This document shows positions 7,623-15,683 of a DNA stretch of 49,872 bases, piece by piece. The translations under genes were made by a program, and so were the position numbers. The DNA is from an uncultured Alphaproteobacteria bacterium (GTDB lineage Bacteria; Pseudomonadota; Alphaproteobacteria; Rs-D84), in NCBI GenBank assembly GCA_944392595.1, contig CALXXD010000007.1, forward strand, positions 1 to 49,872, given 5' to 3'. Under the pieces are notes generated by a model. It was not told where the DNA came from. It saw only the letters and a list, made by a program, of their open reading frames with translations, and did not search any database. The number at the start of each line of letters is the position of its first letter. Position 1 is the first letter of the stretch.

Positions 7623-8582
7623 TTATACCACTTCTGTTACGGCACGCAAGGCCCCATCGCGAGATAATTGCACAACCCGGATTTTTTTCTTCATTTCGGC
7701 AATCAAATCAGTGCGGTCGTATGCAGGCTGGGTGTGTAAAATGCGGTCTGCGAACGCGGCGTATGCGGCCTCGGCACTTTCGGCGTGAATTGTGGTATAA
7801 AAATGATCGTGCCCAGTCCCCAGCATTTCCCACAGTACCGACGCATTATCGGTCGAAATTTCACCGCCAATGATAACATCAGGCGTCATACGAACAACCA
7901 AATCCAATAACCGCGCATAGTTAAAATCGTTTGTTTGTTCGGTACGTGACAATATAAAATGCACATGATTTGGCTGAGGCACACTGATTTCGCGTGCGTC
8001 TTCGACCGTAATCACACGACTGTTTTTATCAATCAACGTCAGCATGTGATTTAAAAAAGTCGTTTTACCGGTGGCGGTTGCACCACTGATTAAAATGGGA
8101 CTGCCGTCATTGATGGCGGACATTAATCTGTCGTATGGATCATCGGGGCGTTTGGATTCACGTGGTTTGACGCGCATTAGTTTTTGACCCCGTTTCAGAT
8201 GATAATTTTCAAATGATGTTTCCGGCGCAGACGTCCCGCGAATGTTTAACGCAACGCCACCTGTAATATCGCGGTCATCATATTGAACATTCGGACCCGC
8301 GATGGCGGTAAATCTGTGATTGCCGGGCAAAGTGGCATATACGACCGGCATCCCGTGAATTGGATCAAAAGGCCGTTCATATATATTCGCGACGGTATGA
8401 ATCAAATCAACCAAGTATTGTTTCGTTAAAGTTTCTGCATTGTACGCAACCCATGGAACGTGCGCACCGTGCAGACGCATCCAAACCTCGCCCGCGTGAT
8501 TTATGGCAATTTCTTCTACAAACGAAGGTTTATAGAATTCTTCCAGTGGTTTCAACAAAGAATCCAGAACTACATTTGACAT
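7623..8582 (-). CDS. VirB11-family secretion ATPase
   Basis: The 319-residue protein is a hexameric type II/IV secretion ATPase: an N-terminal domain, Walker A SGATATGKTT (about residue 170), an Asp/Glu box VITVEDAREI, Walker B region DVIIGGEI and the His box TTIHAESAEAAY. Known VirB11 proteins power type IV secretion or DNA transfer from the cytoplasmic face of the inner membrane. No other vir/trb gene is in the window, so it is an orphan here. The start at 8582 (MSNVVLDS) is preferred over 8618, but neither has a clear ribosome binding site. Divergent from the lipoprotein gene. Confidence 0.85.
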   Translation of the reverse strand: MSNVVLDSLLKPLEEFYKPSFVEEIAINHAGEVWMRLHGAHVPWVAYNAETLTKQYLVDLIHTVANIYERPFDPIHGMPVVYATLPGNHRFTAIAGPNVQYDDRDITGGVALNIRGTSAPETSFENYHLKRGQKLMRVKPRESKRPDDPYDRLMSAINDGSPILISGATATGKTTFLNHMLTLIDKNSRVITVEDAREISVPQPNHVHFILSRTEQTNDFNYARLLDLVVRMTPDVIIGGEISTDNASVLWEMLGTGHDHFYTTIHAESAEAAYAAFADRILHTQPAYDRTDLIAEMKKKIRVVQLSRDGALRAVTEVV

Positions 8583-8658
8583 CAGATTAATTTTATCACA
8601 AATCGTGACTTGAATCAAAATGCTTTATTTGATAAAATTGAAAAAAAGAGAGATAAAA

Positions 8659-9222
8659 ATGAAAAAAACTTTATTGCTTGCCCTGTTATCGGCCTTTGTT
8701 ATCGCGGGTTGTAATACCGGAAACGATACCCCATATAATACAGAAGATTTCGCGACGGGTGGTGCAGATGCGCCGCTGTATAACGAACGCACAAGTACGT
8801 TTATGACATCCGATAACGAATATTCAAATATTGATTCGTACAAGCCGAAAACCAATGCAGAAAAAGAGGCCAGCAATAACCGCTGGAATACATCGCGCAT
8901 GGAAACCCGGTGGCAAGAATATCGTGGCACAATGGTTCGGGTTCAAATCTTGCTGGGGAATACTGATTTGCGCGAAATGCGTCTGCGTTTGATGCAGAAT
9001 GCCGATGGAATGGATATTGATGGCGACATACGTTCCGTTTTGGCCAAGGTCGCAGATTACGAAATGAAACGTATCTGTGGCAGAAACGCGCAAAGCATTG
9101 TGATTGTGTATGATCGGCCTTCATTTGATGTTATGCGCCCAACGCCATACTTTGATTACCGGGTCGAGGCCGAAGGCTCGACCATGCGCGAATATGGTTT
9201 CAGATGCGTATATGGTGATTAA
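8659..9222 (+). CDS. lipoprotein of unknown function
   Basis: The 187-residue product begins MKKTLLLALLSAFVIAGC, a lipoprotein signal with lipobox VIAGC. The N-terminal 60 mature residues are low-complexity and Asn/Thr-rich; the C-terminal half is folded-looking, ending CVYGD, with two further Cys. I recognise no family. The start at 8659 is set by the signal peptide and AGAGAG upstream. A longer frame to 8620 would add a non-signal extension. Probably co-transcribed with the peptidyl-prolyl isomerase 38 bases downstream. Confidence 0.7.
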   Translation: MKKTLLLALLSAFVIAGCNTGNDTPYNTEDFATGGADAPLYNERTSTFMTSDNEYSNIDSYKPKTNAEKEASNNRWNTSRMETRWQEYRGTMVRVQILLGNTDLREMRLRLMQNADGMDIDGDIRSVLAKVADYEMKRICGRNAQSIVIVYDRPSFDVMRPTPYFDYRVEAEGSTMREYGFRCVYGD

Positions 9223-9260
9223 ACAATTTTAATAACAATCAACAAAACAAAGGTGAAAAT

Positions 9261-9590
9261 ATGAAAAAGTTCATGTCAGCGGTTGCAATTTGTGGTGCAA
9301 TGTTTTTAACGGCCTGTGACAGCAATGCGGGCGCACAAAATGGCGATACTGTTGTTATCGATTTCGCAGGCTATAAAGACGGCGTTGCATTTGATGGCGG
9401 TACTGCTGCGAATTTCCCATTGGTTTTGGGCAGTGGCCAGTTTGTACCGGGTTTCGAAGAACAATTAATTGGTATGCAGGTCGGCGAAACACGTGACATT
9501 AACATTACATTCCCAGAAAACTATGTACCCGAATTGGCGGGCCAGGATGTTGTATTTACGGTCACGGTAAATCAGATAATAGAAAAATAA
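9261..9590 (+). CDS. FKBP-type peptidyl-prolyl isomerase lipoprotein
   Basis: A 109-residue protein with signal and lipobox FLTAC at residues 15-19. The mature part is one FKBP fold: DTVVIDFAGYKDGVAFDGG, then PLVLGSGQFVPGFEEQLIGM, then GETRDINITFPENYVPELAGQDVVFTV. This is the short, trigger-factor-like version. It probably assists folding of envelope proteins in the periplasm. AAAGGTGA precedes the ATG and a terminator follows. Confidence 0.88.
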   Translation: MKKFMSAVAICGAMFLTACDSNAGAQNGDTVVIDFAGYKDGVAFDGGTAANFPLVLGSGQFVPGFEEQLIGMQVGETRDINITFPENYVPELAGQDVVFTVTVNQIIEK

Positions 9591-9591
9591 A

Positions 9592-9611
9592 AATCGCCCA
9601 CCCGGGCGATT
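9592..9611. terminator. intrinsic terminator after the FKBP gene
   Basis: AATCGCCCA-CC-CGGGCGATT is followed by TTTTATT on plus; A-runs on the other side also allow minus-strand termination. A near-copy lies at 10051-10073. Confidence 0.8.
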
Positions 9612-9650
9612 TTTATTACGCATAATCAGTCATACGGCCATCAGACAAAA

Positions 9651-9818
9651 TTATTTGATAAAAGTCGGCTTGAAATCGTGCTGCTTTGCATTGTTTTTGC
9701 GACGTTCCTCCATTAATCTGGTAACTGCTGGTTCCATTCTGTAAATTAACCCTTTTAATTGTAAAAAAGCATTGATTAATTCGCCCGCGATATCGTTTTT
9801 CGTCATATTTTTTTCCAT
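9651..9818 (-). CDS. small hypothetical protein downstream of RNA R1
   Basis: A 55-residue reading frame (MEKNMTKNDIAGELI... to ...KPTFIK) with balanced composition and an amphipathic central helix (ELINAFLQLKGLIYRM). A second start at 9806 (MTKND) has GGA seven bases upstream and may be the real one. No family recognised. It starts 16-28 bases beyond the terminator of the structured RNA R1 and is the only candidate target of that leader. Confidence 0.45.
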   Translation of the reverse strand: MEKNMTKNDIAGELINAFLQLKGLIYRMEPAVTRLMEERRKNNAKQHDFKPTFIK

Positions 9819-9833
9819 TGGTTATTATTAAAC

Positions 9834-10037
9834 AAAAAACCACCGCATGTAATATCAGTGGTTGGAGGATACAAACTATAACCAAGCATAGTGGGCTTAT
9901 TCAATATATTCGCCGCCCTCCAACCAAGGTTGGAGTAATTTACGTCACTGCTGACGCTTGGTTTTGGGTTTTGTATCACCCACAACGACAATACATCGTC
10001 GCAATGTATATTATAAGTGGTGTTTTTTTTATTGCAA
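9834..10037 (-). ncRNA. structured leader RNA R1 with attenuator-like terminator
   Basis: Read on minus: promoter TTGCAA (10032-10037), 16 bases, TATAAT (10010-10015); 5' hairpin CGAC/GTCG (9985-10001); stem P1 (9968-9977 with 9868-9876) and P2 (9956-9963 with 9880-9887, AACCAAGC/GCTTGGTT). Inside are hairpin a (CGTCA/TGACG), hairpin b (CTCCAACC-TT-GGTTGGAG) and hairpin c (GGGC/GCCC). Directly after P1 comes CCTCCAACC (9860-9868), which can pair with the 3' arm of hairpin b (9917-9925) or lend AACCAC to the terminator AACCACTG/CGGTGGTT plus six T. No known family matches; same architecture as R2 and R3. Confidence 0.65.
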
Positions 10038-10050
10038 CGGAAATATGAAT

Positions 10051-10073
10051 AAAAAATCGCCCATCCGGGCGAT
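10051..10073 (-). terminator. terminator-like hairpin
   Basis: On minus, ATCGCCCGG-A-TGGGCGAT plus TTTTTTATT; nearly the same hairpin as at 9592-9611. It would insulate R1 from transcription entering from the repeat region. Confidence 0.55.
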
Positions 10074-10079
10074 ACCAAT

Positions 10080-10260
10080 ACGAGTAACTCGTGTCCCCAC
10101 CGCTGTCATTGCGAAGGAGCGCGAAACGTTGAAAACGTTGTCGTACGACTGCGGCAATCCAGTTATAATATGTCTGCGGGCGAATGCCCGCAGTGCTTTT
10201 TTATTTACTGGATCGCCACGGTCGTTTCACTCCCTCGCGATGACAATGGGGAGTAAGTGC
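10080..10260. repeat. palindromic intergenic repeat segment
   Basis: No gene is supported. GTCATTGCGAAGGAGCGCG... ending in GCAATCCAG (about 10105-10160) resembles the CGTCATTGCGA...GCAATCCAG family common in alphaproteobacterial spacers. GTCGTTTCACTCCCTCGCG (10221-10239) recurs at 468-486. TGTCTGCGGGC/GCCCGCAG hairpins lie between. Confidence 0.6.
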
Positions 10261-10280
10261 TCAAGCCCACACTTTCTTTG

Positions 10281-10343
10281 TCATTCCCGCGCCCGGGGCC
10301 CCCGCAAACATGAATATGTTTGTGGGGTGGATAAGGCGGGAAT
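10281..10343. repeat. nested palindrome repeat, copy 1
   Basis: An outer inverted repeat ATTCCCGC...GCGGGAAT encloses CCCGGGGCCCCCGC, the hairpin CAAACAT/ATGTTTG and GTGGGGTGGATAAG. Copy 2 is at 10489-10549, nearly identical. The bare outer palindrome without the insert is at 10371-10392. Confidence 0.8.
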
Positions 10344-10370
10344 TCTATATCCTTTCAGCAATAATTCTTG

Positions 10371-10392
10371 TCATTCCCGCGAAGGCGGGAAT
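10371..10392. repeat. short ATTCCCGC/GCGGGAAT palindrome
   Basis: TCATTCCCGCGAAGGCGGGA is the simple form of the repeat that carries an insert at 10281-10343 and 10489-10549. Such palindromes are common intergenic repeats in many bacteria. Confidence 0.7.
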
Positions 10393-10488
10393 AGGGTCTA
10401 TTAAATTCATATCGCGGATTACGAGTGAATAAAAAAATACAACGCTGAAATATTCCCCAAATAAAATAATTAAAACAACCCAAGCCCT

Positions 10489-10549
10489 ATTCCCGCACCC
10501 GGGGCCCCCGCAAACATGAATATGTTTGTGGGGTGGATAAGGCGGGAAT
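10489..10549. repeat. nested palindrome repeat, copy 2
   Basis: ATTCCCGCACCC...GGCGGGAAT with the same inner CAAACAT/ATGTTTG hairpin as copy 1; differs by single bases at the 5' edge. Confidence 0.8.
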
Positions 10550-10578
10550 GACAAGTTAAGAGACTAAGTGGATAATTA

Positions 10579-10805
10579 GACACTCTCTTACCACCCCGCC
10601 CCGTTGCCACCCCTCCAATGGAGGGGAACTTTGCCTGCAACGGGAACGCACCAATGCCCACCGCCCCCGGGCCCCGCGCGACGTGTCGCGTGGGTGGATA
10701 CCGGGCGGGGGGTGTCGTGCTTTGCACGACGGGGGGTGGCCCGCCACCCGAAGCCTTGGCGAAGGGTGAGAAATACGAGTAACCAGTAACGAGTCACGAG
10801 TAACT
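10579..10805. repeat. interspersed intergenic repeat, copy B (downstream of rne)
   Basis: Shares CTCTCTTACCACCCCG, the stretch CCAATGGAGGGGAACTTTGC and following bases through ACCAATGCCCACCGC, the GACGGGGGGTGG hairpin and the ACGAGTAA/ACCAGTAAC tail with copy A (468-718). Internal parts differ by insertions (here CCCCCGGGCCCCGCGCGACG). Frames crossing it read as Pro/Arg-rich noise. The whole 9.83-10.83 kb interval has no supported gene. Confidence 0.75.
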
Positions 10806-10829
10806 AAAACGGGGCATTCGCCCCGTTTC
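10806..10829 (-). terminator. intrinsic terminator of rne
   Basis: On minus, ACGGGGCGAATGCCCCGT plus TTTTAG directly after the rne stop. Confidence 0.85.
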
Positions 10830-12626
10830 TTACCCAACCAATTTGTGCCAAATACTTTGCTTTTTTGCGGGTTGTTTTTTCCGCTTGCGCCGTGGGGCAT
10901 TCATGGTTGTTTTACGCGCGTCCAAATGCCGTGCGTTTTTCCGCTTGGCATCGGTCGATGGTGCGTACGCATTCAGCAAATCTTCGGTTTTATTTTGCTC
11001 GGGCGCGACGCGTTGAATTGAATACTGGTCGATATTCATCAAACTGTCGTCGCCGACAATCACGATTTCTGTATCGAATTCAGATTCCATTGCCGCCAAT
11101 TCCGCGCGCTTGTTATTTAACAGATAAATTGCCACATCCGTCGGCACAGTCATAATAATTTTCTGGGCACTTTTGGCCAGCAATTTTTCTTGCAGATGAC
11201 GGAACAAGATGATGGCAGCGGTCTGAATCGACGGCACAACGCCTGCGCCCATACAGTGCGGACATTGCACATACGACGATTCCATAAAACTGCTGCGCAG
11301 ACGTTGCCGCGACAGCATTAATACGCCGAAATTGTTGATTTTCGCGACCTGGGTTCGGGCGCGATCGCGTTTCATAACTTCGCGCATTTTGGATTCCAGT
11401 TTGCGGTTGTTTCTCTCTTCCTCCATATCAATGAAGTCAATCGCGATAATCCCCGCCAAATCACGCAGACGCAATTGCAGGGCGATTTCTTCGGCGGCTT
11501 CCAAATTAGTATTCAGCGCGGTTTGTTCAATATCTTTTTCCTTTATCGCGCGGGACGAATTAACGTCGATTGTAACCATGGCTTCGGTCTGATTAATAAC
11601 CAGCGATCCGCCCGACGGCAATTGTACGTATGGGCCGTGCATGCCTTCCAGTTGTTTTTCTATGCCGGCTTTGACCATAATTGGCACGGCTGGGTCACGA
11701 TATTGTACCAATTGTTTGCGCGACACGCGTCCGTACATTTGCTGGAAATATTGCTTTGCGGCATCAAATGCCTCTTCCCCTTGGATGACCAAAACGTCAT
11801 CCTTGTCCGACAGAAAATCCCGCACCACACGGCGCAACAAAGAATCTTCGGTATGGATGGTAACCGGTGCCACGGATTCCAGTGTTGTTTTGCGAATTTC
11901 ATTCCACAAATTCACCAAATAATCATAGTCTTTGGCAATATCAACGGCATTTGCACCGAACGCAGCCGTACGCAGAACAACCGTCATGCCGCGCGGAATT
12001 TTCAAATCGTGCAAAATTTCACGCAGACGCGCCCGTTCGGCTTTGTCCGATATTTTTTTAGAAATCCCATAACTGTTACGTTTGCGGGAATTCGGCATTA
12101 AAACGGCAAAACGCCCCGCCAACGACAAGTAAGTCGTCATGGATGCACCTTTTTGGCCGCGTTCTTCTTTTACACCCTGGACCAGCAAGATTTGTTTTGG
12201 TTTTATAACGTCCTGGATTTTGAATTCGTGCGAACGTTTTACCAGTTCTTTGTTATCTTCGCCCGCGCTGTGATCGTCATATTCTGCGACTTCATCAGCC
12301 TCGTCATCGGGGTCGTCATCGTCATCGACGATATTGGCATGCGCCAGTTCTATTAATTTCTTTTTCTGTTCAGGCGTAACCTGGTAATAATCAGGATGGA
12401 TTTCAGAAAACGGCAAAAATCCGTTTTTTCCAGACCCGTAATCAACAAAGGCAGCCTGTAAAGAAGGTTCGACGCGAATAACCTTGGCCAGATAAATATT
12501 GCCCTTTATCTGGGGTTTTGTGGTTGTTTCAACGTCAAAATCAGAAACACGATTTGTTGCGGTATCCACAACGACTACACGCGTTTCCTCTGGGTGGATT
12601 GCATCCACATAGATTTTCTTTGACAT
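10830..12626 (-). CDS. rne: ribonuclease E/G
   Basis: The 598-residue endoribonuclease processes rRNA, tRNA and mRNA. An S1-like N-terminal domain contains an unusual acidic insertion rich in Asp (near residues 95-130). The catalytic region has TIDVNSS and IAIDFIDME, whose Asp residues bind Mg2+, and the Zn-link CPHC (near residue 480) is typical of RNase E rather than G. The long C-terminal degradosome scaffold is missing; only a basic tail follows. The start at 12626 follows AAAGGA. Single gene with its own terminator. Confidence 0.93.
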   Translation of the reverse strand: MSKKIYVDAIHPEETRVVVVDTATNRVSDFDVETTTKPQIKGNIYLAKVIRVEPSLQAAFVDYGSGKNGFLPFSEIHPDYYQVTPEQKKKLIELAHANIVDDDDDPDDEADEVAEYDDHSAGEDNKELVKRSHEFKIQDVIKPKQILLVQGVKEERGQKGASMTTYLSLAGRFAVLMPNSRKRNSYGISKKISDKAERARLREILHDLKIPRGMTVVLRTAAFGANAVDIAKDYDYLVNLWNEIRKTTLESVAPVTIHTEDSLLRRVVRDFLSDKDDVLVIQGEEAFDAAKQYFQQMYGRVSRKQLVQYRDPAVPIMVKAGIEKQLEGMHGPYVQLPSGGSLVINQTEAMVTIDVNSSRAIKEKDIEQTALNTNLEAAEEIALQLRLRDLAGIIAIDFIDMEEERNNRKLESKMREVMKRDRARTQVAKINNFGVLMLSRQRLRSSFMESSYVQCPHCMGAGVVPSIQTAAIILFRHLQEKLLAKSAQKIIMTVPTDVAIYLLNNKRAELAAMESEFDTEIVIVGDDSLMNIDQYSIQRVAPEQNKTEDLLNAYAPSTDAKRKNARHLDARKTTMNAPRRKRKKQPAKKQSIWHKLVG

Positions 12627-12832
12627 CAAATAATCCTTTGGTTTTGTACGCGTATGCAATGGCTATAACCCGTCCCCGTGGGGCGTCCAAGCCCATGCCA
12701 AGGGAATGCGCCACGATAATAATCAGCGCATAACGAATTAACGAAAACAGTGACCATACAAACACTTTATATTAATCCCATTTCATACGTCGGACACCAG
12801 CATAACATGCCACGCCCCCGCACGCAAGGCAT

Positions 12833-13861
12833 TTATTTTTTACGATGTTTGATATTTTTAATTTTGTTGGGAATCTGGGGAATTTTGTCCTTGGCTTCAT
12901 TTAACCAGCGTTTCATTCGCGTACGCAACCAATGTTCATATATGAAAAACATCCCGCCAACACCGATTAATGGCAATACATAGTAAATTATTCTGTACGC
13001 CAACAATGCGCCAAATATATCCGCTTTATCGACAGTATCGGGCAATGCCAGCAAAAATATGCTTTCGAATACGCCGATTCCGCCCGGGACTTGGCTGAAA
13101 ACACCAGTTGCCTGGGCGATAACGAATAATCCGATATAGGTGCCAAACGGAATATGCACAAATGGCGTCAGGCAAAAATACAGCACCAATCCAGCCAAAA
13201 CGCTGTCCGTTGCACCCAACAAAATTTGCAACAAAGCGGTTTTGGTTTTGGGCACTTCGAATTTAATTTTTCCGATTTTTAATGTTTTACGGTTGAATAT
13301 CAGCGTTGCAATCAAATAAGCCACCACCGCCGCAGTACATATCATAAATAACGTACTTATCCCAACGCTTGCCCCGACGGATTTATCCAAAATATGAGAC
13401 GGCACCAAAAAATAACCTGCAATTACAATCGCTGAAAATCCCAAAAAGAAAGTAAAACCTGAAAAAGTAATCATTTTAACGATGTCGGCCCCGCTGATGC
13501 GCCAACGCGTATAAAGCCGATACCGAATTGCGCCACCACTGACCACCGCGTTACCGGCGTTGTTACTGATAGCGAACCCCAGCATCCCCGCCAGCATCCA
13601 TTTCCACCAAGATATGCGCCCACCCGCACCGATATATCGCAACGCCAAATAATCATACAGCGATAATGCCAAATAACCCAATGCGCACGCAACGCACGCA
13701 GCAATCAGATTAATAAACGGTATATTAATCAGCGCGTGAAAAATATCAGATAAACTGTATTCACGCAATTGCCACCACAGCATAAATGCGGCCAACACAA
13801 AAAAGAACAAGCCTGAATAACTGACTAACTTTTTGAACAGGCGTTTTGCCTTTGCTGACAT
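12833..13861 (-). CDS. UPF0104/LPG-synthase-like integral membrane protein
   Basis: A 342-residue protein with about eight transmembrane segments, ending in a very basic tail. The pattern SNNAGNAVVSGGAIRYRLY and GVFSQVPGGIGVFESIFLL is that of the flippase/transporter half of lysylphosphatidylglycerol synthetase and the related UPF0104 family, without the C-terminal aminoacyltransferase domain. It probably handles or moves a phospholipid in the inner membrane; the substrate is not readable. AAAAAGGA precedes the ATG. Confidence 0.82.
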   Translation of the reverse strand: MSAKAKRLFKKLVSYSGLFFFVLAAFMLWWQLREYSLSDIFHALINIPFINLIAACVACALGYLALSLYDYLALRYIGAGGRISWWKWMLAGMLGFAISNNAGNAVVSGGAIRYRLYTRWRISGADIVKMITFSGFTFFLGFSAIVIAGYFLVPSHILDKSVGASVGISTLFMICTAAVVAYLIATLIFNRKTLKIGKIKFEVPKTKTALLQILLGATDSVLAGLVLYFCLTPFVHIPFGTYIGLFVIAQATGVFSQVPGGIGVFESIFLLALPDTVDKADIFGALLAYRIIYYVLPLIGVGGMFFIYEHWLRTRMKRWLNEAKDKIPQIPNKIKNIKHRKK

Positions 13862-13983
13862 AAAAATCCTTTTTCAATGTCGCAGGATACACATATTGAT
13901 TACAAAAAGCAAACGTAAAAAACGTTGCAATCAAACGCATCTGTTATATAGTGATACGAAAACAAAACAAAGGATAATATAAA

Positions 13984-14700
13984 ATGATGCGACCATCCGC
14001 GCGAAAAAATGATCAAATGCGCCCTGTATCAATGGAAACGGGCGTCAATAAATGGGCCGAGGGTTCTTGCTTAATAAAAATGGGTGGCACCCAGGTTTTA
14101 TGTACTGCGTCCGTTGAAATGAATCAACCGTTATGGAAACGTTTGCAAAATAAAACGGGCGGCTGGGTGACGGCTGAATATTCTATGTTGCCACGTGCGA
14201 ATGGAACGCGCAAAACACGTGATGCGATGATGCGCGACCACAGAAACGCTGAAATATCCCGCTTAATCGGGCGCGCAATGCGCAGTGTTGTTGATATGGA
14301 AAAACTGGGACGACACACAATAACCATCGATTGCGATGTAATCCAGGCGGACGGTGGCACACGTTGTGCGTCGATAACGGGCGGATATGTTGCGCTGGTA
14401 TTGGCGGTACGTAAATTAATGGATGCGGGGCGCGTGAATGAAAATCCCATTCGTGACTATGTTGCGGCGGTATCGGCGGGATTATGGAATGGTGAATTAA
14501 TACTGGATTTGGAATTCGAAGAAGATTGCGCGGCCGAAATGGATTCGAACTTTGTTGTTGCGGGCAATGGTGATTTTGTGGAAATCCAGGCCACCGGCGA
14601 ACAGCATCCGTTTAACCATGACCAGATTGAAAAATTAATGGATATGGCGCGCGGGGGTTGCGCAAAGTTAATCGAATTGCAAAAAAAAGTGCTGGAATAA
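13984..14700 (+). CDS. rph: ribonuclease PH
   Basis: A 238-residue phosphorolytic 3'-5' exoribonuclease that trims tRNA precursors. The usual N terminus (RPSARKNDQMRP) is followed by GTQVLCTASV, EYSMLPRANGTR and DCDVIQADGGTRCASITGG in order, and GDFVEIQATGEQ near the end. Full length. AAAGGA lies upstream of tandem ATGs. Divergent from the UPF0104 gene. Confidence 0.96.
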   Translation: MMRPSARKNDQMRPVSMETGVNKWAEGSCLIKMGGTQVLCTASVEMNQPLWKRLQNKTGGWVTAEYSMLPRANGTRKTRDAMMRDHRNAEISRLIGRAMRSVVDMEKLGRHTITIDCDVIQADGGTRCASITGGYVALVLAVRKLMDAGRVNENPIRDYVAAVSAGLWNGELILDLEFEEDCAAEMDSNFVVAGNGDFVEIQATGEQHPFNHDQIEKLMDMARGGCAKLIELQKKVLE

Positions 14701-14723
14701 AAAACGGGGCGCGTCCCCGTTTT
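14701..14723 (+). terminator. intrinsic terminator of rph
   Basis: AAAACGGGGC-GC-GTCCCCGTTTT begins right at the rph stop codon. Confidence 0.8.
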
Positions 14724-14812
14724 GTATTATTGTGCCAGATTAAATAAGTTCTGAACACTTGACAACTATATTTTTTGTATTACAATCAGTTTGATGAATT
14801 AAAGGATTTATT

Positions 14813-15079
14813 ATGGTGATTTCTAAGATACCGGATATTTGGTATCATAAATATGCCGACGATTTACAGCAGGAAAATGACAGCCTGCGTCGTGAAATGC
14901 CGGCCCAGCGTGCGCGTTTGGCGGATGCACAAAAATTAAAAGATATGGCCGAACAAGAATTATTAACCGAACAAGAACGGAATGCCGCGTTACAGGAATA
15001 CTGTGATGAATTGAATACTATGCGCATAAAATTGTTGCTGCGGTTACGAAATTATGAACCGCAGATGAAAATCAGATAA
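14813..15079 (+). CDS. small coiled-coil protein 1
   Basis: An 88-residue protein, almost all predicted coiled coil from residue 14 on (YADDLQQENDSLRREMP and EQELLTEQERNAALQEYCD). No membrane segment. First of three short coiled-coil genes in a row, each with its own AAAGG ribosome binding site and 15-20 base spacers, closed by one terminator at 15663. Size and pattern resemble ZapB or other small scaffold proteins, but there is no specific signature. Function unknown. Confidence 0.75.
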   Translation: MVISKIPDIWYHKYADDLQQENDSLRREMPAQRARLADAQKLKDMAEQELLTEQERNAALQEYCDELNTMRIKLLLRLRNYEPQMKIR

Positions 15080-15095
15080 TTAAAGGTACAAAACG

Positions 15096-15332
15096 ATGAC
15101 AAATGCAGAAAAGCGTTACAAGCAAAAGGTATTGGAAAACAAGGATTTGTTGGAAGAAGTACTGAAATTGGACGAGCAATGCTATGAATATGTATGCGCG
15201 GCCGATGCGGCGTCTGCGGCGGCGCGAAAATTGCGCACAGAAAATGCAAAATTATTGGCCGAGGCACAGCGACAACATGCCGAAATCCAGGCAATTGTGG
15301 ATAAATTGGTCGGGCATAAAAAAGCCCGATAA
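15096..15332 (+). CDS. small coiled-coil protein 2
   Basis: A 78-residue, highly charged helical protein with an Ala-rich centre (CAADAASAAARKL). AAAGGTA lies upstream. Probably one transcript with its neighbours; the three may form hetero-coiled-coils. No family recognised. Confidence 0.75.
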   Translation: MTNAEKRYKQKVLENKDLLEEVLKLDEQCYEYVCAADAASAAARKLRTENAKLLAEAQRQHAEIQAIVDKLVGHKKAR

Positions 15333-15350
15333 TAATCAAAGGGGTTAATC

Positions 15351-15644
15351 ATGGCAAATATGATAGATTTAAGTCAAAAATTGGAAATATTACAGGAACG
15401 CAACGCACGCCTGAATGACGAGGTAAATAATCTGCGTTTCAAAAACAGTGCATTAAAAACCGAGGCGCAAAATTGGCAACAGCGTGTCGAAAACCGCGAC
15501 ATGGTGATAAACGAATTAAATGCCAAAATTGCGAAGTTGGTTGATGAAAATCGCAAATTGCAACAACGCTTGGAAACAGTTGTGGAAATTAACAAGCGTC
15601 TGAATGACAAAATGGAACAACAACGTTACCAACGCGTGCGTTAA
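15351..15644 (+). CDS. small coiled-coil protein 3
   Basis: A 97-residue protein with near-continuous heptads (LSQKLEILQERNARLNDEV then KLVDENRKLQQRLETVVEI). AAAGGGG precedes the ATG. Last of the three-gene set, followed by a terminator. Probably structural; no catalytic motif. Confidence 0.75.
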   Translation: MANMIDLSQKLEILQERNARLNDEVNNLRFKNSALKTEAQNWQQRVENRDMVINELNAKIAKLVDENRKLQQRLETVVEINKRLNDKMEQQRYQRVR

Positions 15645-15662
15645 TGTGCTTTATATAAAAAA

Positions 15663-15682
15663 AACGGGGCAACGCCCCGTTT
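15663..15682. terminator. bidirectional intrinsic terminator
   Basis: AACGGGGC-AAC-GCCCCGTT flanked by A- and T-runs; ends both the coiled-coil operon (plus) and ackA (minus). Confidence 0.85.
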
Positions 15683-15683
15683 T

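Noticed and set aside
12541-12765. 74-residue minus frame with hydrophobic start, upstream of rne
   Set aside because: It overlaps the rne start out of frame, has no ribosome binding site, and its second half is a shadow of rne.
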